In this document: piece by piece, positions 1 through 5,905 of the stretch
How positions within the stretch are numbered: the first letter of the stretch is position 1
Layout: the number at the start of each line of letters is the position of its first letter
NCBI GenBank assembly: GCA_964358085.1
Contig: CAYHNU010000015.1
Span: forward strand, 1-14,558
DNA length: 14,558 nucleotides
Source: GWC2-45-19 sp964358085
GTDB lineage: Bacteria; Patescibacteriota; Microgenomatia; CAZETR01; Amesbacteraceae
Reading direction: 5' to 3'
Position numbers and translations under genes: made by a program
Notes under the pieces: model-generated
Database searches by the model: none
Told to the model about the DNA's origin: nothing
Seen by the model: the letters and a program-made list of their open reading frames with translations, nothing else

Positions 1-71
1 CAGCTACCAAGTCTAATTCCGAAATTTTCTGCGGCCGGTACTTCAAATACAACGTCTGCGACATCATCCAT
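1..71 (-). CDS. Possible hypothetical protein, N-terminal fragment cut by the window edge
   Basis: An open frame runs from an ATG at 71 to the left edge of the window, giving 23 codons that begin MDDVADVVFEVPAAENFG. Seven bases upstream of the ATG is an AGGT that could serve as a weak ribosome binding site. It is on the same strand as its neighbours, 53 bases downstream of the 132-residue gene. Too little is visible to name a family, and the opposite strand is also open across these few bases. It is reported only as a probable continuation of the minus-strand gene run. Confidence 0.35.
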   Translation of the reverse strand, partial: MDDVADVVFEVPAAENFGIRLGS

Positions 72-124
72 TAGTTATACCTGTTCATTTTCACAAATCA
101 ACTGTATAAATTATTAGCTCAAAC

Positions 125-523
125 TTATCTCTTATAAAAGACTTCTCTGCCCGAAACACAAAATTTTCTTCCATCTTCTATTTGAACCCTAAATTGCCAA
201 CCAGCAACTTTTCCTCCGACGCTAGTTACCGCACCCCCCGCCCACTCTCCTCTAGGTAATACCTGATAACCATTCTCCCTAAGGGGTGCGACTACCGTCA
301 ACATTGGAGTGTCCAAAAGAATCCGGTCAAATCCTGTCGAACCTACCACCACTCCCCATGGGTTCTTACCCTCAAGCAACTTTCCTCCCGCACACGGCTG
401 ACCTTCTGGCACAACTGGTTTCATAGCTTCAACGGCTAACCCATGCCCAAACCACAGCAAACCCAAACTTCCCGCTATTAAAAGAGCTTTCTGCCACGGT
501 CTCATCTCATTCATTGAGGTCAC
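125..523 (-). CDS. Hypothetical single-pass membrane-anchored protein
   Basis: This 132-residue protein is not recognised. A hydrophobic segment at about residues 11-33 looks like an N-terminal membrane anchor or uncleaved signal. The rest is polar and glycine-rich, with two cysteines (C44, C122) that would both be outside the membrane and could form a disulfide. The frame opens with GTG at 523, but an ATG at 514 (Met4) and another at 505 (Met7) are just as plausible, and none has a clear ribosome binding site. It lies downstream of the PaaX-like gene. The palindromic repeat at 577-613 falls in the gap before it, so it may share that regulation. Confidence 0.6.
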   Translation of the reverse strand: MTSMNEMRPWQKALLIAGSLGLLWFGHGLAVEAMKPVVPEGQPCAGGKLLEGKNPWGVVVGSTGFDRILLDTPMLTVVAPLRENGYQVLPRGEWAGGAVTSVGGKVAGWQFRVQIEDGRKFCVSGREVFYKR

Positions 524-576
524 TCTATCATAAATAACCTATAGTTACAAGATTATTCATTATGTATCCCTATCCG

Positions 577-613
577 TACAATCTTGTCACGATCGTGAAT
601 GTTTTGTACCAAT
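577..613 (-). repeat. Palindromic operator-like repeat, copy A (inverted relative to B and C)
   Basis: Read on the minus strand this copy gives ATTGGTACA (613-605), six bases, the perfect 12-bp palindrome TCACGATCGTGA (598-587), then CAAGATTGTA. The order and spacings match copies B (1190-1231) and C (4524-4565), but the orientation is opposite. Its outer edge overlaps the TGA stop codon of the PaaX-like gene by one base, so the gene is bracketed exactly by copies A and B. Unlike B and C it has no good -35 or -10 at the equivalent positions. It may act on the 132-residue gene that starts about 55 bases further on, or it may be one end of a mobile unit. Confidence 0.8.
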
Positions 614-1191
614 CACAAATCAAACCATTCCCGTAAATCATGGTCGTTATCAATTTTTTCCGCCGTCACCAACTTTACTGCATGCGGAGTTTTCAGAATT
701 TCCCGTAGAAATTTAATTTGCTCTTCTAAAGGATATGGGTATACCCACACGCTTTTTTGCATCAATTTCAATCCTAATTTCACCAACCATCGCCGCAATT
801 CATCCCTTTTATGTCTCACTGTTTCGTCCACATCAAATATCACCAGTCTCCATTTTCCATCCCATTGTGCGGGTTTAATTAGATTTAATTCCTCCAAGCG
901 GTATTTAATAACCTCTGTTTTCCCTTTATCTGTTATTCTTACTTCTTGCCCGTCGCCCGTATCTCTCACTTCCACTTTCCCCTTTCTTAACAATCTATCT
1001 ACACCATCTTTGACCGACGACTCCAAATACTGTTTGGCGTATTCTTCATCAAAAAACATTGGCCGGTGCGCCCAAAGTCTCCTAACAGTTTCTCTTTTGG
1101 AGGGAATCAGCATCCAATCGGTCTCATTATCCAAAATATTCAAAATCGTTTTGACTGTCGCCCTTATTTTTCTTCCTGTCCTGGCCTTCAT
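613..1191 (-). CDS. PaaX-family / Cas2-fold transcriptional regulator
   Basis: This 192-residue protein has two parts. Residues about 10-100 are basic and helical, ending in a wing-like DGQEVRITDKG, which fits a winged-helix DNA-binding domain. Residues about 113-190 match the PaaX central domain, which has the ferredoxin-like Cas2 fold: strand WRLVIFDVDE with Asp120 and Asp122, an arginine-rich helix, GLKLMQKSVWVYPYP, and a second helix. Known PaaX proteins are repressors (phenylacetate catabolism); no cas1, effector or CRISPR array is present, so a CRISPR role is unsupported. The ATG is six bases downstream of a TAAAAT -10 with no room for a ribosome binding site, so the transcript is probably leaderless. 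Inverted palindromic repeats touch both its start and stop codons, which suggests autoregulation. The family assignment is fairly secure; its target genes are inferred. Confidence 0.8.
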   Translation of the reverse strand: MKARTGRKIRATVKTILNILDNETDWMLIPSKRETVRRLWAHRPMFFDEEYAKQYLESSVKDGVDRLLRKGKVEVRDTGDGQEVRITDKGKTEVIKYRLEELNLIKPAQWDGKWRLVIFDVDETVRHKRDELRRWLVKLGLKLMQKSVWVYPYPLEEQIKFLREILKTPHAVKLVTAEKIDNDHDLREWFDL

Positions 1192-1231
1192 TGGTACATT
1201 TTATTCACGATCGTGACAACATTGCAACAAT
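1190..1231 (-). promoter_or_regulatory. Promoter-operator of the PaaX-like gene (repeat copy B)
   Basis: On the minus strand there is a -35 TTGCAA (1227-1222), an 18-base spacer that contains the palindrome TCACGATCGTGA (1216-1205), and a -10 TAAAAT (1203-1198). The ATG follows six bases later at 1191, so transcription should start at or next to the A of the start codon. A repressor on the palindrome would block RNA polymerase directly. From ATTGCAACAAT (1221-1231) down to ATTGGTACA the element is shared with copy C, differing only in the six-base spacer. Confidence 0.7.
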
Positions 1232-1244
1232 TGATTATTCAAAG

Positions 1245-2006
1245 CTAATAATATAAACCATATCTAACTCTAAAAAAAGATCTTAACCAAAAATCAATAT
1301 TCTTATTTACTCCTGTTTTTACATCTTTCATATCGTCATAGCCAAGAGGGTCAGAGGCATCTTTAAACTGGACCACTCTATACTGAACATCTGCTATTTT
1401 TGGATTCATCTCTCGGTCTACTAAAACATTTGTATGCTGAAAATCAAACATAGCTAATCCTCTATCCATCACAAGATTCACAGCATTTCTTAATTTCCAA
1501 AAAAAATTAGCCTTCAAGACTTTACCGGGTCTATGAAATGGGTTAAAATCGTGGCTCGATAGACTATACTTGTCTGGGGAAAATAAAAATTTGTTAAATT
1601 CCTCAGCACCGCCAACATATTCCATAGCTAGACCCACCACTTCCCCCCCGGGAGACAATACTTTACCCATGGGATTTATAAAAACATCAGGAGCGAGATA
1701 ATGAGCCAAAAGTAGCCCCGTATAATCTTCTTTCATACTTTCTTCAACTCTACCGTCAATTCTTAACCAATTTTTGTAAAACTTAACAGCCACTGGCCTA
1801 CCGCTCTCGTCCAATTTGTATACATTACCAAAAGCATTCATAACCGGATCATTCAATTTAGCCATATGTTTTTTACCTCCACCTAATTTAAACTCTGGTA
1901 TATTCAAACTGTCATACCAAACTTGCCTTATTTCTCTTCGTTCAGAAAAAGCCTGTTCCAAGCCTGGTGTATCCCCAATGTCCGTCTCATTTTTAACCTC
2001 GTCCAT
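1245..2006 (-). CDS. Protein-kinase-fold protein (atypical)
   Basis: The 253-residue protein carries kinase landmarks in the right order. These are a GNVYKL stretch around residues 60-65 in place of a glycine loop, PVAVKFY with the candidate ATP-binding Lys75, a hinge-like LAMEYVGG (126-133), and a catalytic loop FDFQHTNVLVD whose Asp188 and Asn193 have the HxDxxxxN spacing. IADVQ follows, with Asp206 where the DFG aspartate would be. The HRD histidine is Met186 and DFG reads DVQ, so it is either an atypical active kinase (RIO- or phosphotransferase-like) or a regulatory pseudokinase; Lys, both Asp and Asn are kept, which favours activity. It starts 10 bases after the Tat-protein stop and looks like the last gene of that operon. 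A TAAAAT seven bases before its ATG could also give a separate leaderless transcript. The substrate is unknown. Confidence 0.65.
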   Translation of the reverse strand: MDEVKNETDIGDTPGLEQAFSERREIRQVWYDSLNIPEFKLGGGKKHMAKLNDPVMNAFGNVYKLDESGRPVAVKFYKNWLRIDGRVEESMKEDYTGLLLAHYLAPDVFINPMGKVLSPGGEVVGLAMEYVGGAEEFNKFLFSPDKYSLSSHDFNPFHRPGKVLKANFFWKLRNAVNLVMDRGLAMFDFQHTNVLVDREMNPKIADVQYRVVQFKDASDPLGYDDMKDVKTGVNKNIDFWLRSFFRVRYGLYY

Positions 2007-2016
2007 AAGCTTTATT

Positions 2017-2943
2017 TTACACTATCTTTCCTTCTCGATATTCAAATTTGTCAAACACATTCAACTTTAACCATACGTAAAACCTTAAAGCTCCTTCTTT
2101 ACCCAAATACGGCAAGTAAAGATGACACATCTTTTCTTTCCCAAATAAATAAGCTTCTGCCCCCACAGCTACAAATTCGTTAAAATTTACGCTCCCATAC
2201 TTTAAATTAGCAGGCCAACCTAATGAATCAGCAATTGAAAATATCTTACTAAGTTTGGCTTCATCGCCAATCCCCAATAACACCCCCAACCCTGCCAGAT
2301 CAAGGTTGTCGTCACCCACCACCTTGTGAGTTAATTCATGGCACATCATCGATTTGGTCCAAGTCCGACCAAACCCCAAAAGAGGAAAGTCTACTCGTCC
2401 TACCACCACCGAATCATCCTCACCACCACACATACAAAACGCTGCTGTTCCCCCTCTCGCATTTTGATTCAAATTTGGACTTTTTCTCAGCATAACAAAT
2501 TTAACCTTCTGACCGTCCCTGCCAAGTTTGTACATCTTTGGGGGTAAATTCATTAGATTTTCGGCTAATACAACCAATTCCGGCGCCTGCCATTCTACAA
2601 CTTCAGCCTTGGCTCCTTCATTACTATTTTCATAACTGCCAACATTAACCGTACCCTGTTTTGCGGGATCTATTATATTTACACAAAACTTATTCTCAAT
2701 CCCCACTTTCAACCTTCTTGTATCTTCCTCACTTATTCCCAAAGTAGACGTCTCCGTTTTATTCCAAAAATCTTCTGTCAACGATCCTGATTCTCTTGGA
2801 AATACCCCCAAATTAACAATAGCTGAATCAATCCCTAGATAAGCAAACAGCGCAGTGAGGCCAGCCTGACCCGATAATTTTAAAAAATCCCTTCTACTCA
2901 TTTTTCCTCGCGGCTTCGTCTCTGCTACTGTATCCTTATCCAT
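2017..2943 (-). CDS. Tat-signal putative zinc metallopeptidase
   Basis: The 308-residue protein begins with a textbook twin-arginine signal: MSRRDFLKLSG (residues 15-25) followed by a moderately hydrophobic stretch to about residue 45. Tat carries folded, often metal-loaded proteins across the membrane. The catalytic motif is HELTH (202-206), the HExxH zinc motif. NEFVAVGAEAYLFG (255-268) resembles the glutamate-containing helix that supplies the third ligand in gluzincins such as MtfA-like peptidases, making Glu256 or Glu263 the likely ligand. Met15 (ATG at 2901, preceded by GAGGA) would place the signal exactly at the N-terminus and may be the true start; the longer frame is given because it abuts the SWIM gene by 8 bases. 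The substrate is unknown. The Tat signal and HExxH are seen directly; peptidase activity is inferred. Confidence 0.7.
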   Translation of the reverse strand: MDKDTVAETKPRGKMSRRDFLKLSGQAGLTALFAYLGIDSAIVNLGVFPRESGSLTEDFWNKTETSTLGISEEDTRRLKVGIENKFCVNIIDPAKQGTVNVGSYENSNEGAKAEVVEWQAPELVVLAENLMNLPPKMYKLGRDGQKVKFVMLRKSPNLNQNARGGTAAFCMCGGEDDSVVVGRVDFPLLGFGRTWTKSMMCHELTHKVVGDDNLDLAGLGVLLGIGDEAKLSKIFSIADSLGWPANLKYGSVNFNEFVAVGAEAYLFGKEKMCHLYLPYLGKEGALRFYVWLKLNVFDKFEYREGKIV

Positions 2944-2951
2944 AATATAAT

Positions 2952-4493
2952 CTAGTTTATCAAATTTGAATCGGCATAAGTTGCCAAAAGCAATTGCAAC
3001 TTCTTCTTGGTGGGATATTTTTCTTGAGTTTCTTTGATAAATTTTCGGATATATAAAGTGTCGTCTAAAAATAAAAGTTTATCTAGATATTCCATTAATT
3101 TTGGGTAAAAATTTGAAGTAACCATTTTTTGAGCTTCTTTTTCCAAGAGGGATCGGTAAATCATCACTCCCGCCCGTTTGTCCAAGATCACCAGTTTCTT
3201 GGCATAGTCTACTACAGAAATTTGCCCGGGCCAAAATTCTACTTTCCCCAATATTTCCGCCGCCTCCACATACCTTTTGAGCATCATCAGCAGATCCACC
3301 CTCTCCCAATCGTTCAGAGATCTTTTTAGTAAATTTTGACTATATTCACCCCACTCTGCGTGCCAGTTGTTTTGGATATAAATTTCTTTTAGTTTGCCTA
3401 ACGCTTCACGGTCCAAATGATCCCGGCATTCTTCCTGATAATATTGGATTAACTTGTCAGTTTCTCCGGATTTTTCCAGTGCGGAAATCAAAAGTATATC
3501 CAATCTAAAATCATGTCTCCGGGGCCAGCTCACCAAAATTGCTTCTTTAAATTTTTCTTTCTCTACATAAAATTCAACCAATTGTCTGCATATCTCGGTG
3601 TCTTGTAAATAATATTTATTGGCCAAAGTCTCAAATCGAGTGGCGTCGTGACTTTTTAAATATTCACTCCAAAAGACTAGAGCGTGTTTAGGATCAAATG
3701 AAAATCTTTTGTTATTACCCGTCGTTGCTTTCTCTATTTCCAATCCCAAGGCGTTGGTAATCATAGGATTTTCCACTTCTTCAAAAATAAGTCTGACGAT
3801 GTCCGAACCCAGATCAAATTCATAACCTTGAGAAGTATATTTATAAAACACCTCCAAATCAGACACGGACTTACTGTCTTCCAAAAAATGAACCGATTTG
3901 GAGACAATTTCCAAAATTGTTTCTTGCAAAACTCCATCAGAATCATCAAAGTGCGTCAATTCTTCATCCAGCCAAGAAGCAGTTTTTAATAATTCATTAG
4001 AAGTTTCTGGAGAGTCTTGAAGATCGTTCACTTTACTAGACACAAATTCAAGAATCCGCTGTTGTTGATCCACTCCGGCCCAATAATTACCCCAATATCT
4101 ATCCAGTGTGTTCAACATCTTTTTTATTTTTTGTTTTAACTCATTAGGTTCTAGAATTTCATTAGATTGGACGGGGGGGTTTTTATTTACTATTTTGGAA
4201 TTGTTCTTTTTTGTTGGAAGCGGCTTGGCAATCCTTCCATTTACTTTAGTCAGCATCGTGGCTACCAAGTGTTTACATAGACGATCTCGTTCATGTGCAG
4301 GGCAAGTGCAATTATAGTCAAGAGTGGTTAAGTCAATTTTGGTCTTATAATCTTGTGATCCTGAAACCACCGCGGTAATCAAATCTTCGGATTCCTGAAA
4401 ATCTCTCACCCGACCTTGATGATAATAATCCCATCCCCGGTCATAATATTCAGGTGTCGTCTGGCTCTGGATAAATTCATCCGTAATCTTCAT
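2952..4493 (-). CDS. SWIM zinc-finger protein with long helical C-terminal region
   Basis: Of the 513 residues, the N-terminal part holds a SWIM zinc finger, CxC-x8-CxH: Cys62, Cys64, Cys73 and His75 within YNCTCPAHERDRLCKHLVATM. SWIM fingers bind DNA or protein and are often fused to SNF2 helicases; here there is no helicase. A lysine-rich linker (about 85-110) leads into about 400 residues of predicted helices rich in Leu, Glu and Trp, in the style of TPR-like scaffolds. It appears to be the first gene of an operon with the Tat metallopeptidase (8-base gap) and the kinase-fold gene (10-base gap). The start is preceded by AGGAG (4511-4507) at an unusually long 13-base spacing, and by palindromic operator copy C. 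The finger is certain; the function is not known. Confidence 0.75.
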   Translation of the reverse strand: MKITDEFIQSQTTPEYYDRGWDYYHQGRVRDFQESEDLITAVVSGSQDYKTKIDLTTLDYNCTCPAHERDRLCKHLVATMLTKVNGRIAKPLPTKKNNSKIVNKNPPVQSNEILEPNELKQKIKKMLNTLDRYWGNYWAGVDQQQRILEFVSSKVNDLQDSPETSNELLKTASWLDEELTHFDDSDGVLQETILEIVSKSVHFLEDSKSVSDLEVFYKYTSQGYEFDLGSDIVRLIFEEVENPMITNALGLEIEKATTGNNKRFSFDPKHALVFWSEYLKSHDATRFETLANKYYLQDTEICRQLVEFYVEKEKFKEAILVSWPRRHDFRLDILLISALEKSGETDKLIQYYQEECRDHLDREALGKLKEIYIQNNWHAEWGEYSQNLLKRSLNDWERVDLLMMLKRYVEAAEILGKVEFWPGQISVVDYAKKLVILDKRAGVMIYRSLLEKEAQKMVTSNFYPKLMEYLDKLLFLDDTLYIRKFIKETQEKYPTKKKLQLLLATYADSNLIN

Positions 4494-4500
4494 GATTACG
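4482..4500 (-). promoter_or_regulatory. Hairpin presenting the SWIM-gene start codon in its loop
   Basis: The arms CGTAATC (4500-4494) and GATTACG (4488-4482) pair perfectly over 7 bp, with a five-base loop ATGAA that contains the start codon at 4493. The AGGAG ribosome binding site lies 13 bases upstream of the ATG. Folding the stem would change the effective spacing and exposure of the start, so it could tune translation. The inverted repeat is seen directly; the effect is inferred. Confidence 0.4.
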
Positions 4501-4523
4501 ATTTTACTCCTATTCTCACCTTA

Positions 4524-4565
4524 ATTGGTACAATTAGCTCACGATCGTGACAACATTGCAACAAT
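4524..4565 (-). promoter_or_regulatory. Promoter-operator of the SWIM-Tat-kinase operon (repeat copy C)
   Basis: This copy has the same orientation as copy B: ATTGGTACA (4524-4532), six variable bases, TCACGATCGTGA (4539-4550), then CAACATTGCAACAAT (4551-4565). Read on the minus strand, TTGCAA (4561-4556) is a -35 candidate. A weak -10 (TAATTG or CTAATT) lies 18-19 bases on, with the palindrome between them. Transcription would start near 4524, leaving a leader of about 30 bases with an AGGAG before the SWIM start at 4493. The near-identity to copy B suggests both promoters answer to one regulator. Confidence 0.65.
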
Positions 4566-4593
4566 ATTTTCGTGGTATATTAAAAATTTAGGA

Positions 4594-5067
4594 TTATTTG
4601 TTACCGACCAGCTTACTCACCGTTCCATGAACCAAATCTATCGGTCCCTGAACCAAATTGGGAAGAGCTTTGAGAAAAGACTCAGCAACTTTAAAAGTAG
4701 GTATCCCGAGAGGAAATCTTCTATTCATATCAAGAATGCATGAACTAATGGAAGTTATTTTATCATTTATGACTTTCTCATCTGCAACATTTTCGGCCTT
4801 AAAAACCTTACAATATTCATTTTCTTCTTGTAGCCATGCATATGTCAAAAACTCGCTTCCAGGATCGCATATTCCACCTTCAAGAAAATATTGGACATTT
4901 GTCGCCCGCCAAAGATCTAATTTTTTAAACCTTAAATCCCTACGCATTCTAGCAGCTTCATCCCGATCTTCCTTTTTGAAAGAGGCCGCAAGTCTTGCGT
5001 AATCTTCCCTGTGCTCAGATGAAACTGCATCATCAATTTCGGTCTCCAACTCATTTCGCTCCTTCAT
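4594..5067 (-). CDS. Hypothetical helical protein
   Basis: No family is recognised. The N-terminal half is highly charged and helical, with many Glu, Arg, Lys and Asp between residues 1 and 50. The C-terminal half has short hydrophobic stretches but no convincing membrane segment. The frame is open upstream to an ATG at 5148, adding 27 residues. The start at 5067 is chosen because a perfect AGGAGG (5080-5075) lies seven bases before it, the best ribosome binding site in the window, whereas the ATG at 5148 has only a GAGGG one base away. The gene is isolated between operator copy C and the ybeY remnant, with no obvious partner. Confidence 0.6.
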   Translation of the reverse strand: MKERNELETEIDDAVSSEHREDYARLAASFKKEDRDEAARMRRDLRFKKLDLWRATNVQYFLEGGICDPGSEFLTYAWLQEENEYCKVFKAENVADEKVINDKITSISSCILDMNRRFPLGIPTFKVAESFLKALPNLVQGPIDLVHGTVSKLVGNK

Positions 5068-5074
5068 CGCAAGG

Positions 5075-5080
5075 CCTCCT
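5075..5080 (-). promoter_or_regulatory. Strong Shine-Dalgarno site deciding the start of the hypothetical gene
   Basis: AGGAGG on the minus strand is separated by seven bases from the ATG at 5067. Ribosome binding sites this good are rare in this window, which argues for the shorter 157-residue form over the in-frame ATG at 5148. Confidence 0.5.
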
Positions 5081-5160
5081 ACTAAAGAGTAGTGTTCACT
5101 CATTCGCTCCTTCGAAATATTAAAACCCCTAGACTCTGCATCTGCCATACCCTCATTAAA

Positions 5161-5174
5161 CTCTCTCTCTCTCT
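5161..5174. repeat. Dinucleotide tract (CT)7
   Basis: Seven CT units on the plus strand (GA on the minus strand) lie 12 bases upstream of the alternative ATG at 5148. Such tracts are prone to slippage. Here the tract is outside any coding frame, so only spacing of an upstream promoter or purine-rich ribosome binding site could be affected. Confidence 0.8.
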
Positions 5175-5203
5175 ACAAAAATCAAGTGCCAAAATTGGCG
5201 CCA

Positions 5204-5272
5204 TTATTCATGATTCAGTCCCAACAAGTGCAAACAACCGTGCAGTCGTCCAACTTTTGTCGCAAGTATATC
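5204..5272 (-). pseudogene. Remnant of a ybeY 3' end
   Basis: After an in-frame TGA (5275-5273) the minus strand reads 22 codons and a TAA, ending in LHGCLHLLGLNHE. The final part is the YbeY zinc motif HxxxHxxxxxH. The intact ybeY gene at 6191-6469 ends HGCLHLLGVHHD and its stop falls at the same distance. At DNA level 5220-5242 and 6207-6229 match at 21 of 23 positions, both differences being third-base transitions. No start codon or N-terminal part of YbeY is present, because the AbiEii gene ends at 5276. It is therefore a displaced or leftover 3' end rather than a gene. The motif is unmistakable; its origin is inferred. Confidence 0.75.
5220..5242 (+). repeat. Direct repeat, distal copy (att-like, in ybeY remnant)
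   Basis: The 23 bases match 6207-6229 at 21 positions in the same orientation, 987 bases apart. The two copies flank the AbiE-type toxin-antitoxin pair and both encode the HGCLHLLG motif of YbeY. Confidence 0.7.
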
Positions 5273-5275
5273 TCA

Positions 5276-5905
5276 CTAAACTAAATTCTTTACCTGGCTA
5301 GCCAAAAATGTAGAAATTTTCGCCGAGGTGGTCGGATCCCGCACAAATTGAACATTAAAATCTCCCAAATCCCTGGTGTAAGTCAGTTGCGACAAAAACC
5401 TTCTCTGGTCGAACTCTTCTTTAAATCTTAACTTGGCCTCTTTCGTCATCTGATCCAAAGTTACAATCCGTTCTTTGAGAAGAAAATAAATATCCACATA
5501 ATCCCGCCAAGTTCCTCTTCGCCCAATTGTATTTGCTTTATTACTAGCTAAATCCCGCAAGTCAAATAACGACAGACTATCAGTCTTTACCAATTTATAA
5601 AGGGGGGCATAAGGATGACTCACTACCGTCAATTTTAAACCACCACGAGATAAAATAGTCAACTGATGATTGTCGTCTATAGGGACTCTTTCAATCTCAC
5701 TCATCAATTCATAGGCATTTTTTCGAGTGGCGCGAGAAATTGTTTCCGGTACGAATAGGTCGAAATCTTCTGAAATCCTATGCCCTATCTGCATAGCGAT
5801 AGCCGTTCCCCCTGCCAAAACACAGCTGTTTTGGGACAACACTCCCAACTTCTCCCACAACTTTTTTTGGGGGTTATCCAATACGTCTAGGAATAGTTTG
5901 GTCAT
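5276..5905 (-). CDS. AbiEii/AbiGii-type nucleotidyltransferase toxin
   Basis: The 209-residue protein has the AbiEii nucleotidyltransferase signature: LAGGTAIAMQIGHRISEDFDLF, with Gly32-Gly33, His42-Arg43, Ser45 and the metal-binding pair Asp47/Asp49. Downstream comes the family's second block, DLASNKANTIGRRGTWRDYVDIYFLL, with Lys123, Arg129/130, Asp135 and Asp138. Known members are NTP-transferase toxins of type IV-like toxin-antitoxin pairs, some of which modify tRNA and act in phage defence. Its start lies inside the preceding gene (32-base overlap) with no ribosome binding site, so translation is probably coupled. All catalytic residues are present. Which nucleotide and which target it uses cannot be told from the sequence. 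Confidence 0.88.
   Translation of the reverse strand: MTKLFLDVLDNPQKKLWEKLGVLSQNSCVLAGGTAIAMQIGHRISEDFDLFVPETISRATRKNAYELMSEIERVPIDDNHQLTILSRGGLKLTVVSHPYAPLYKLVKTDSLSLFDLRDLASNKANTIGRRGTWRDYVDIYFLLKERIVTLDQMTKEAKLRFKEEFDQRRFLSQLTYTRDLGDFNVQFVRDPTTSAKISTFLASQVKNLV

Noticed and set aside
613..1191. CRISPR-associated Cas2
   Set aside because: The domain has the Cas2 fold, but it follows a winged-helix region, the best match is the PaaX central domain, and there is no cas1, effector gene or repeat-spacer array.
599..1216. A 205-codon plus-strand open frame opposite the PaaX-like gene, starting just after operator copy A
   Set aside because: Its translation is Ser/Phe/Cys-rich with no family features, while the minus strand encodes a recognisable PaaX/Cas2-fold protein. 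It is an antisense shadow.
2014..2019. TAAAAT before the kinase gene as a firm separate promoter
   Set aside because: It overlaps the stop codon of the preceding gene, has no -35, and the genes are closely spaced as in an operon. It is mentioned only as a possibility.
577..4565. The three palindromic copies as a CRISPR-like array
   Set aside because: Only three copies, in two orientations, separated by whole genes and placed at gene starts and a gene end.
5178..5204. Terminator-like GCCAA/TTGGC inverted repeat followed by a short T run downstream of the ybeY remnant
   Set aside because: The stem is only 4-5 bp with a two- to four-base loop, too weak to call.
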